DNA of 6,677 nt from SCTD01 sp046593875 (lineage in GTDB: Bacteria > Actinomycetota > Actinomycetes > Mycobacteriales > SCTD01), in contig JBKJQQ010000084.1 in NCBI GenBank assembly GCA_046593875.1, forward strand, positions 1-6,677, written 5' to 3'. The notes under the pieces were generated by a model, which made no database searches, had not been told where the DNA came from, and worked only from the letters and a program-made list of their open reading frames with translations. Within the stretch, counting starts at the first letter, position 1, and each line of letters begins with the position of its first letter. Positions 1-6,677 of this stretch are shown piece by piece. Made by a program: the position numbers and the translations under genes.

Positions 1-1
1 C

Positions 2-1174
2 CAGGACGCCGCCGCCGAGGTGGCCGACGGCCGGTGGGACGAGCACTTCCCCGTCGACGTCTTCCAGACCGGCTCGGGCACGTCGTCCAACATGAACACC
101 AACGAGGTGCTCGCGACGCTCGCGACCGAGAAGCTCGGGTCCGCCGTCCACCCGAACGACCACGTCAACGCCTCGCAGTCCTCCAACGACGTCTTCCCGT
201 CGTCCATCCACATCGCCGCCACCTCGGCCGTGGTGAACGACCTCGTCCCGGCGCTCGAGCACCTCGCCGCGTCGCTGGAGCGCAAGTCCGAGGCCTTCGC
301 GACCATCGTGAAGTCCGGGCGCACGCACCTGATGGACGCGACCCCGGTCACGTTGGGCCAGGAGTTCGGCGGCTACGCCGCACAGGTGCGCTACGGCGTC
401 GAGCGACTGCAGGCCTCGCTCCCGCGGCTGGCCGAGCTGCCGCTGGGCGGTACCGCGGTCGGCACGGGCATCAACACCCCGCCCGGCTTCAGTGCCGCCG
501 TGATCGCGGAAGTCGCTGCGGCGACGGGACTTCCGCTCACCGAGGCCCGTGACCACTTCGAGGCACAGGGCGCGCGGGACGGCCTGGTCGAGGCCAGCGG
601 CCAGCTCCGCACGATCGCCGTCGGCCTGCACAAGATCTGCAACGACTTGCGCTGGATGGCCTCCGGGCCGCGCGCCGGCCTCGGCGAGATCGCGCTGCCC
701 GACCTGCAGCCGGGGAGCTCGATCATGCCCGGCAAGGTCAACCCGGTGATCCCCGAGGCGACGCACATGGTCGTCGCGCAGGTCATCGGCAACGACGCGG
801 CGATCGCCTTCGCCGGAGCCTCCGGCAACTTCGAGCTCAACGTGATGCTGCCGGTGATGGCGCGCAACCTGCTGGAGTCGATCCGCCTGCTGGCCAACAT
901 CTCCCGCCTGCTCGCCGACCGGACCATCGACGGCATCGTGGCCGACGAGGAGCGCTGCCGCGAGCTCGCCGAGTCCAGCCCGTCCATCGTCACGCCGCTG
1001 AACAAGTACATCGGGTACGAGGCCGCCGCCAAGGTCGCCAAGCAGTCCCTGAAGGAGCGGAAGACGATCCGCCAGGTGGTGCTCGAGGGCGGCTACGTCG
1101 AGAAGGGCGACCTCACCGAGGAGCAGCTCGACGCGGCGCTCGACGTCCTCTCGATGACCCGCCCCGGCTTGTAG
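2..1174 (+). CDS. fumC: Class II fumarate hydratase (fumarase C), 5'-truncated by window edge
   Basis: This enzyme reversibly hydrates fumarate to L-malate in the TCA cycle. It is a cytosolic, iron-independent homotetramer of the aspartase/fumarase superfamily. The reading frame is open from base 2, so the gene starts before the window; the GTG at base 20 is internal. The visible 390 residues lack roughly the first 80 of a usual ~465-residue protein. Seen directly: the substrate-binding segment TGSGTSSNMN (about 69-98), SQSSNDVFPSS (about 173-205), GRTHLMDATP with the catalytic-region His at 326-328, and the family signature GSSIMPGKVNP (713-745), whose mobile loop carries the catalytic Ser. 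The tail GDLTEEQLDAALDVLSMTRP is typical of actinobacterial fumarases. The gene converges on a small minus-strand gene, with a hairpin between them. Aspartate ammonia-lyase and argininosuccinate lyase are the alternative superfamily members, but the loop sequence and C-terminus favour fumarase. Confidence 0.97.
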   Translation, partial: QDAAAEVADGRWDEHFPVDVFQTGSGTSSNMNTNEVLATLATEKLGSAVHPNDHVNASQSSNDVFPSSIHIAATSAVVNDLVPALEHLAASLERKSEAFATIVKSGRTHLMDATPVTLGQEFGGYAAQVRYGVERLQASLPRLAELPLGGTAVGTGINTPPGFSAAVIAEVAAATGLPLTEARDHFEAQGARDGLVEASGQLRTIAVGLHKICNDLRWMASGPRAGLGEIALPDLQPGSSIMPGKVNPVIPEATHMVVAQVIGNDAAIAFAGASGNFELNVMLPVMARNLLESIRLLANISRLLADRTIDGIVADEERCRELAESSPSIVTPLNKYIGYEAAAKVAKQSLKERKTIRQVVLEGGYVEKGDLTEEQLDAALDVLSMTRPGL

Positions 1175-1181
1175 GAGCCCG

Positions 1182-1236
1182 GACGTGCCGAGGGCCCGCA
1201 TCCCCACCCAGCAGGGGAGACGGGCCCTCGGACGTC
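1182..1236. terminator. Bidirectional hairpin terminator between fumC and the small secreted-peptide gene
   Basis: Bases 1182-1198 pair with 1221-1236. Eleven perfect pairs (1188-1198 with 1221-1231) are followed, after one bulged G at 1187, by five more (1182-1186 with 1232-1236). The 22-base loop holds a nested 5-bp stem (1201-1205 with 1214-1218). It begins 7 bases after the fumC stop and 13 bases beyond the stop of the convergent gene, the right place to end both transcripts. No T-run follows on either strand, which is usual for hairpin terminators in high-GC actinobacteria. The terminator role is inferred from fold and position. Confidence 0.8.
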
Positions 1237-1249
1237 TGAGGGGTCCGCG

Positions 1250-1402
1250 CTAGGGGGTCGCGACGCAGTTCGTGCCGTTGGTCGGCGCGGCGGTCCCGTT
1301 GACGGTGACGCTGGTGGTGAGGCAGGCCGAGCCGGCGGAGGCGGGGGCCGCGAACGCGCCGAGGGCGACGACCGCCACGGCCGCGAGCAGGATGCGCTTC
1401 AC
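1250..1402 (-). CDS. Small secreted peptide (50 aa) with signal peptide, unknown function
   Basis: A GTG-start frame of 50 codons plus TAG encodes a peptide beginning MKRILLAAVAVVALG. It has a textbook Sec signal peptide: a basic start (K2, R3), a hydrophobic core (residues 4-18) and an AXA-type cleavage site, APASA|GS, after residue 23. The predicted mature peptide has about 27 residues, is rich in Thr, Asn and Ala, and contains two NGT repeats (35-37, 42-44) and two cysteines (C27, C46) that could form one disulfide. A strong ribosome binding site, AAGGAG, lies 7 bases before the start (complement of 1410-1415). The gene follows phoH in the same direction but is separated by a hairpin, so it probably has its own promoter, which I could not identify. 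I do not recognise the family. The signal peptide plus ribosome binding site make chance unlikely; a longer frame over the same bases (1113-1454) has neither. Confidence 0.72.
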   Translation of the reverse strand: MKRILLAAVAVVALGAFAAPASAGSACLTTSVTVNGTAAPTNGTNCVATP

Positions 1403-1506
1403 GAGGTCTCTCCTTCTGGCTGGGCGGCCCGGCGCCGCCCTTCACCCCCTGCAACGGGGGTCCGCCCAGAACCTCGCGCGCTCTCCGGAGCTTCTTCCGG
1501 ACGGCC
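1403..1506 (-). other. Upstream region of the small peptide gene with two weak hairpins
   Basis: This should hold the promoter of the peptide gene, but I find no convincing -10/-35 pair. Two small inverted repeats are visible: a 6-bp stem with a 6-base loop at 1444-1461 (ACCCCC/GGGGGT), and TCCGGA repeated at 1484-1489 and 1496-1501. Either could be an operator half-site or a leader hairpin, or chance in GC-rich DNA. Confidence 0.3.
1410..1415 (-). promoter_or_regulatory. Shine-Dalgarno of the small secreted-peptide gene
   Basis: On the minus strand the sequence reads AAGGAG, then AGACCTC, then the GTG start at 1402-1400. The match to the anti-Shine-Dalgarno and the 7-base spacing support translation of this short gene and fix its start. 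Confidence 0.75.
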
Positions 1507-1569
1507 CGATGATCTTCCCCTCGGGCCGGGCGACACGCCGTCGCACGGCGTACGAGGGGAAGATCATCG
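1507..1569 (-). terminator. Long perfect inverted repeat downstream of phoH; likely terminator
   Basis: GATGATCTTCCCCTCG at 1508-1523 is matched without error by its reverse complement at 1553-1568, and C1507/G1569 extend it to 17 pairs. The 29-base interior contains a second hairpin of 7 pairs with a CGC loop (1535-1541 with 1545-1551). The element starts 10 bases beyond the phoH stop codon on the minus strand, so a terminator of phoH is the simplest reading. It has no T-run. Because it also lies upstream of the small peptide gene, a regulatory or processing role is possible. The arms are more AT-rich than their surroundings. Confidence 0.7.
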
Positions 1570-1579
1570 CGGAGGGGGT

Positions 1580-2860
1580 CTAGAAGGAGAGATCCTCGAG
1601 CATCTCGGTGACCAGGGCGGCGATCGGGGAGCGCTCGGACCGGGTCAGCGTCACGTGGGCGAACAGCGGGTGCCCCTTGAGCGCCTCGATGACCGCGGCC
1701 ACGCCGTCGTGCCGGCCGACGCGCAGGTTGTCCCGCTGGGCGACGTCGTGCGTGAGCACCACGCGGGAGCCCGCACCGAGGCGGGACAGCACGGTGAGCA
1801 GCACGCCGCGCTCGAGCGACTGGGCCTCGTCGACGATGACGAACGAGTCGTGCAGCGAGCGCCCGCGGATGTGGGTGAGGGGCAGGACCTCGAGCAGCCC
1901 GCGCGCCATGACCTCCTCGACCACCTCGGCCTGCACCAGCGCGCCGAGCGTGTCGAAGACCGCCTGCGCCCAGGGGCCCATCTTCTCGCTCGCGTCACCG
2001 GGCAGGTAGCCGAGCTCCTGGCCGCCCACGGCGTACAGCGGCCGGAAGACGACGATCTTCTTGTGGGCCCGGCGCTCCAGGACCGACTCGAGGCCGGCGC
2101 ACAGCGCCAGCGCGGACTTGCCGGTGCCGGCCCGCCCGCCGAGCGAGACGATGCCGATCTCCGGGTCGAGCAGCAGGTCGATCGCGATGCGCTGCTCGGC
2201 GGATCGGCCATGCACGCCGAAGGCGTCGCGGTCGCCGCGGACCAGTCGCACGCTCTTGTCGGGGGCGACCCGGCCGAGGCCGCTGCCCCGCTCGGACAGC
2301 AGCACCAGGCCGGTGTGGGTGGGCAGCTCGGCGGCCTCGGCGAGGTCGAGGTGGCCGTCGGCGTAGAGCAGGTCGAGGTCGGTGCCGGTGACCTCGACCT
2401 CGGCCATGCCGGTCCAGCCGCTGGAGGCGGCGAGCTCGGCGCGGTACTCCTGCGCCATCAGCCCGATCGAGGCGGCCTTCACGCGCAGCGGCAGGTCCTT
2501 GGACACCAGCACCACGTCGGCGCCCTCGGCGGCGAGGTTCGCGGCCACGGCCAGGATGCGGCTGTCGCCGTCGGTGCCGCGGATGCCGGACGGCAGGGCC
2601 GAGGTGTCGACGTGGTTGAGCTCGACCCGCACGGTGCCCTGCGCCATGGGGATCGGCTGGTCGAGGCGGCCGTGCGCGATGCGCAGGTCGTCGAGCACGC
2701 GCAGGGCCTGGCGGGCGAACCAGCCGAGCTCGGGATGGTCGCGTTTGCCCTCCAGCTCGCTGACCACGACGAGCGGCAGGACCACCTCGTGCTCGTCGAA
2801 GCGCGCGAGCGCGCCCGGATCGGACAGCAGGACGGAGGTGTCGAGGACGAAGGTCTTCAC
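1580..2860 (-). CDS. phoH2: PhoH family protein with N-terminal PIN domain (PhoH2-like)
   Basis: The 426-residue protein fuses an N-terminal PIN nuclease-like domain (about 1-145) to a C-terminal PhoH P-loop ATPase domain (about 215-426). The PIN part starts FVLDTSVLLSDP with D7, and carries SELEGK (E35, E37), TDGDSRIL (D97, D99) and VLVSKD (D122), the acidic positions expected of a metal-dependent RNase. The ATPase part has Walker A GRAGTGKS (242-249), Walker B VIVDEAQ (341-347) and a late RSERSP segment (407-412) with a possible arginine finger. Mycobacterial PhoH2 of this architecture is reported to unwind and cleave RNA; that activity is inherited here only by similarity. The length is normal for the family. 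The start is GTG with GGAG 7 bases upstream. It lies 66 bases downstream of the DUF885 gene, with a hairpin between; no separate antitoxin gene fits in that gap. Confidence 0.93.
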   Translation of the reverse strand: MKTFVLDTSVLLSDPGALARFDEHEVVLPLVVVSELEGKRDHPELGWFARQALRVLDDLRIAHGRLDQPIPMAQGTVRVELNHVDTSALPSGIRGTDGDSRILAVAANLAAEGADVVLVSKDLPLRVKAASIGLMAQEYRAELAASSGWTGMAEVEVTGTDLDLLYADGHLDLAEAAELPTHTGLVLLSERGSGLGRVAPDKSVRLVRGDRDAFGVHGRSAEQRIAIDLLLDPEIGIVSLGGRAGTGKSALALCAGLESVLERRAHKKIVVFRPLYAVGGQELGYLPGDASEKMGPWAQAVFDTLGALVQAEVVEEVMARGLLEVLPLTHIRGRSLHDSFVIVDEAQSLERGVLLTVLSRLGAGSRVVLTHDVAQRDNLRVGRHDGVAAVIEALKGHPLFAHVTLTRSERSPIAALVTEMLEDLSF

Positions 2861-2893
2861 GAGGAGCTCCCGGCGCGCCTGCCTGTCAGAACC

Positions 2894-2925
2894 GGGGCCG
2901 GGCCGCGAGGCCGGGCGCCGGCCCC
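2894..2925 (-). terminator. GC-rich hairpin after the DUF885 gene
   Basis: GGGGCCGG (2894-2901) pairs with CCGGCCCC (2918-2925). An alternative inner fold uses GGCC-GCGA-GGCC (2901-2912). On the minus strand the hairpin begins one base after the DUF885 stop and ends 33 bases before the phoH start. It could terminate the uppS-DUF885 transcript or only attenuate it, letting some transcription run into phoH. No T-run is present. Confidence 0.6.
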
Positions 2926-2926
2926 T

Positions 2927-4198
2927 TCACGTGCAGGTGCGCACATCGGGCCTCCCGAGCGGCGACGGTCTGCCGTCCGCTGCTGCGGACGGTAGGACCC
3001 GCCCGACCCCGTGGGCGGGCGCCACGCCGAGCAGCGACGCGAGTTCACCCTGCAGCTGCCGCGGCGTGAGCTGCTCGTCGAGCAGCCGGACGAACTCCCC
3101 GCCCTCGTCGAGCCAGCGCGACAGCAGTCGCTCCCCCTCGACGTAGGTCGAGATGTACGCCCGCCACAGCCGGTCGGTGAGGAACGCGACGGTCTTGCGG
3201 GCCCGCTCCGGCGACTGCAGGGCCCACCGCGCCAGGTGGGCCTCAGCCTCCTTGGCAGAGGCGCCGCGGTCGTGCAGCAGGATCGCGGCATCCTGTCGTA
3301 CGGCGCTGAGAACGGCTGCAGCGCGGGCGATCTGCTGGCCGCGCTCGCCGTCGTACGAGATCCCCAGGTCGGCGTAGAGGTCGGTGGCGACCGGCCCCCA
3401 GTCCGACAGCCCGACCCCGCGCAGCCCGACGTCGGCCAGCCCCTCGGCCAGGACGTTCTCCGGGGTGTTGACCAGCCACAGGTCCTGCTCGGGAAGGGGC
3501 TGCGCCGCCTGCTTGCGGCACCGCTCGGTGTGGTGGCCGGGGTAGCTCTCGTGCGCGATCAGCGCGGGCAACGCGCCGAGCCCGACCGGCAGGTCGGCGT
3601 TGATCGCGACGGTGCTGCGGAACGAGCCGAGGTAGTAGTTGAAGCCGGCCCACGGCTTCTCGTGCACGACCTCGTAGGCGACGGCCTCCTGGTCCGGGAG
3701 CGGGAAGGCGTCGCGGGTCCGCTCGCGCAGCAGCGACGACCAGGCGTGGACCGCCTCCGTCAGCCGGTCGACCGGGACCGACGCCCCGTCCCGGTAGGCG
3801 GTGTAGCGGTCGAGCAGCGGCCCGTCGCCGGGCAGCAGGTCGTCCAGCGCCCGGTGCGCCGCCTCGTACCCGTCCGGAGAGCCGAGCGCCGGCCGGACCT
3901 GGAAGCAGCCCTCCACCTCGTCCAGGTACGCGACCCGCTCCCCCGCCATGACCCGCGCGCTGGTGAGCAGGCCGGTGAGCTGGCCGTGCAGGAAGGAGGT
4001 GCGGCCGGCGCCGAGGCCCGCCGACGGGAGCTCGCGCAGCAGCCACCGCGCGCGGACACCGAGGTCCACCGCGGTCGGCAGCGGCTCGGCCTCCACCGAG
4101 GCCCGCAACGCCGCGGGCCCGGTCCACGCATCGACGAAGCCGCGCTCCAGCCGGTCGAACGCCAGGCCCAGCCGGAGGTACTGCTCGACCAGCCTCAC
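2927..4198 (-). CDS. DUF885-type putative metallopeptidase
   Basis: A 423-residue, mostly helical and apparently soluble protein with no signal peptide or membrane segment. It resembles DUF885 proteins through HESYPGHHTE (residues 216-225, the family's HExxPGHH signature) followed by NVLAEGLADV (248-257), where E252 matches the usual EGxA element; together they suggest a metal site and peptidase-like chemistry. The substrate is unknown. Many DUF885 proteins are longer, so this is a compact form. The GTG start at 4198 overlaps the TGA of the upstream isoprenyl synthase as GTGA, which implies translational coupling and fixes the start; the frame stays open further upstream, but there it runs antisense-like across the synthase gene. 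The last ~30 residues (after LLGVAPAHG) are Ser/Pro/Arg-rich, look non-domain and are encoded over two hairpins. Confidence 0.85.
   Translation of the reverse strand: MRLVEQYLRLGLAFDRLERGFVDAWTGPAALRASVEAEPLPTAVDLGVRARWLLRELPSAGLGAGRTSFLHGQLTGLLTSARVMAGERVAYLDEVEGCFQVRPALGSPDGYEAAHRALDDLLPGDGPLLDRYTAYRDGASVPVDRLTEAVHAWSSLLRERTRDAFPLPDQEAVAYEVVHEKPWAGFNYYLGSFRSTVAINADLPVGLGALPALIAHESYPGHHTERCRKQAAQPLPEQDLWLVNTPENVLAEGLADVGLRGVGLSDWGPVATDLYADLGISYDGERGQQIARAAAVLSAVRQDAAILLHDRGASAKEAEAHLARWALQSPERARKTVAFLTDRLWRAYISTYVEGERLLSRWLDEGGEFVRLLDEQLTPRQLQGELASLLGVAPAHGVGRVLPSAAADGRPSPLGRPDVRTCT
2973..3019 (-). repeat. Two tandem perfect hairpins within the DUF885 3' coding end
   Basis: CCGTCCGC (2973-2980) pairs with 2985-2992 around a 4-base loop, and CCCGCCC (2998-3004) pairs with GGGCGGG (3013-3019) around an 8-base loop. 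Both are perfect and only 5 bases apart. They lie inside the last ~35 codons of the DUF885 gene, where terminators are not expected. They may be part of a composite terminator with the hairpin at 2894-2925, or simply GC-rich coding sequence. Confidence 0.5.
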
Positions 4199-4968
4199 GT
4201 GCCGAAGCGACGCTGCCGAGCGGCGTAGGCGCGCAGCGCGCGCAGGAAGTCGACCCGGCGGAAGTCGGGCCAGAAGGCCTCGCAGAAGTAGAACTCGCTG
4301 TGCGCGCTCTGCCAGAGCAGGAACCCGGACAGCCGCTGCTCGCCGCTGGTGCGGATCACCAGGTCGGGGTCGGGCTGTCCGCGGGTGTAGAGGTGCTCGG
4401 AGATGTGCTCGACGTCGAGCAGGTCGGCGACCTCCTCCAGCGTCCGGCCCTCGGCGGCGTGGGCCTGCAGCATGGACCGGACGGCGTCGGCGATCTCGCG
4501 CCGCCCGCCGTAGCCGACCGCGACGTTGACCTCGACGCCCGGCCGCCCCTCGGTGCCCGCGGCGGCCTCCTTCAGGACGCGGGCGGTCTCGGCCGGCAGC
4601 AGGTCCAGGGCGCCCACGATGCGGATCGTCCAACGCCCCTGCGCACCCGCGAGGTCGCTGACCAGTCCCTCGATGATGCGCAGCAGCGGCGCCAGCTCGG
4701 GCTCGGGGCGGCTCAGGTTGTCGGTGGACAGCAGCCAGAGCGTGACCAGGTCGACACCGGCCTGGTCGCACCAGCCGAGCAGGTCGCGGATCTTGCGGGC
4801 GCCGACGCGGTGCCCCTGGTTCGGGTCCTCGAGGCCGAGCTCCTTGGCCCAGCGCCGGTTGCCGTCGACGATGACGCCGACGTGCCGGGGGACGGGGGCG
4901 CCGCTGCGCTCGAGCGCGCGGGCCAGGCGCCGCTCGTACGCGGCGTAAGCGACGTCACGCAGGCCCAC
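4195..4968 (-). CDS. uppS: Cis-prenyltransferase, short-chain (2Z,6E)-FPP synthase type (Rv1086-like)
   Basis: This 257-residue cytosolic cis-prenyltransferase condenses isopentenyl diphosphate with an allylic diphosphate in Z geometry. Seen directly: the catalytic Asp motif DGNRRWA (35-41, D35), LLSTDNLSRP (79-88), NVAVGYGGRREI (148-159), the pyrophosphate-binding RTSGEQRLS (206-214) and FLLWQSAHSEFYF (216-228). As I recall the M. tuberculosis Rv1086 sequence, these blocks and the N-terminus match it much better than long-chain UppS. L79 aligns with Rv1086 Leu84, the bulky residue reported to limit chain length, where E. coli UppS has Ala69. The usual Glu of the EN pair is Asp here (D83). 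The likely product is therefore Z,E-FPP, used to prime a separate decaprenyl synthase, though annotation pipelines would call it uppS. GTG start; coupled to the DUF885 gene by GTGA. Confidence 0.9.
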   Translation of the reverse strand: MGLRDVAYAAYERRLARALERSGAPVPRHVGVIVDGNRRWAKELGLEDPNQGHRVGARKIRDLLGWCDQAGVDLVTLWLLSTDNLSRPEPELAPLLRIIEGLVSDLAGAQGRWTIRIVGALDLLPAETARVLKEAAAGTEGRPGVEVNVAVGYGGRREIADAVRSMLQAHAAEGRTLEEVADLLDVEHISEHLYTRGQPDPDLVIRTSGEQRLSGFLLWQSAHSEFYFCEAFWPDFRRVDFLRALRAYAARQRRFGT

Positions 4969-4980
4969 GACCGGAGCCTA
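4969..4980 (-). promoter_or_regulatory. Candidate -10 element for a leaderless uppS transcript
   Basis: On the minus strand TAGGCT (complement of 4975-4980) fits the actinobacterial TANNNT -10 consensus. It is followed by six bases (CCGGTC) and then the GTG start, so transcription would begin at or next to the start codon. No Shine-Dalgarno precedes this GTG, which agrees with leaderless translation. No clear -35 is visible. A 5-bp hairpin (4992-4996 with 5003-5007) lies just upstream. Confidence 0.55.
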
Positions 4981-5018
4981 TCCCCGCACCCGGGAGTACG
5001 GGCTCCCCCGGAAACGCC

Positions 5019-5049
5019 GGACGCCCCGCTCGAGGAGAGCGGCGCGTCC
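5019..5049 (-). terminator. Hairpin terminator of pckG
   Basis: GGACGC (5019-5024) pairs with GCGTCC (5044-5049). After one C-C mismatch, CCGCT (5026-5030) pairs with AGCGG (5038-5042), closing a 7-base loop. It begins 15 bases beyond the pckG stop on the minus strand and precedes the uppS promoter region, so it should insulate uppS from pckG transcription. No T-run. Confidence 0.75.
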
Positions 5050-5064
5050 AGGACGTGCGGTGGG

Positions 5065-6677
<1,613 letters not shown>

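Noticed and set aside
20..22. GTG at base 20 as the fumC start.
   Set aside because: The frame is open to the window edge, and a start here would remove the N-terminal ~80 residues that all class II fumarases have; it is an internal Val codon.
391..1041. A 216-residue minus-strand frame inside fumC.
   Set aside because: It lies fully antisense to conserved fumarase motifs and shows no recognisable domain.
1113..1454. A 113-residue minus-strand frame overlapping the fumC end and the small secreted-peptide gene.
   Set aside because: It is Arg/Pro/Gly-rich, runs through the terminator hairpin and into fumC, and lacks a ribosome binding site, whereas the shorter frame in the same place has a signal peptide and a strong Shine-Dalgarno.
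2861..2893. A -35-like CTGACA (minus strand, about 2883-2888) as a phoH promoter.
   Set aside because: No -10-like sequence follows at 16-18 bases, so the match is probably chance.
4199..4771. A 614-residue version of the DUF885 protein extending upstream to 4771.
   Set aside because: The extension is a frame-shifted shadow of the isoprenyl synthase gene, of Arg/Ala/Pro-rich low complexity. The GTG at 4198 begins the domain-like sequence and overlaps the synthase stop as GTGA.

Overview
This is a high-GC window with heavy G/C bias at third codon positions, GTG starts and very short gene spacing. It comes from the chromosome of an actinobacterium. The gene set and protein sequences fit Propionibacteriales/Nocardioidaceae-like organisms, but that taxon is inferred from general resemblance only. 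All genes look intact apart from the two cut by the window edges. I see no mobile element, CRISPR array, tRNA or rRNA.

Layout: (1) The 3' part of a class II fumarase gene (fumC, plus strand) ends at 1174. (2) A strong hairpin at 1182-1236 lies between it and a convergent small gene at 1250-1402 (minus) encoding a 50-residue peptide with a clear signal peptide. (3) A 178-bp gap follows (1402 to 1580), dominated by a 17-bp inverted repeat at 1507-1569. (4) A PIN-PhoH ATPase gene lies at 1580-2860 (minus). (5) A DUF885-type putative metallopeptidase gene (2927-4198, minus) sits directly downstream of a Z-isoprenyl diphosphate synthase gene (4195-4968, minus), overlapping it by the 4 bases GTGA. 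(6) The GTP-dependent phosphoenolpyruvate carboxykinase gene (pckG, 5065 to beyond 6677, minus) ends in a good hairpin terminator.

How the genes relate: fumC (TCA cycle) and pckG (oxaloacetate to PEP, gluconeogenesis) are central-carbon enzymes that flank the block. The isoprenyl synthase and the DUF885 protein form a translationally coupled pair. The synthase closely resembles the short-chain (2Z,6E)-farnesyl diphosphate synthase type of Mycobacterium tuberculosis (Rv1086) rather than the long-chain undecaprenyl enzyme. From memory, M. tuberculosis also carries Rv1086, phoH2 (Rv1095) and fum (Rv1098c) within a short stretch, so the window looks like a version of a conserved actinobacterial neighbourhood.

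The least ordinary items are the small secreted peptide gene, the long inverted repeat upstream of it, a probable leaderless promoter for the isoprenyl synthase, and tandem hairpins lying inside the 3' end of the DUF885 coding sequence. I found no convincing evidence for a wholly new multi-gene system.
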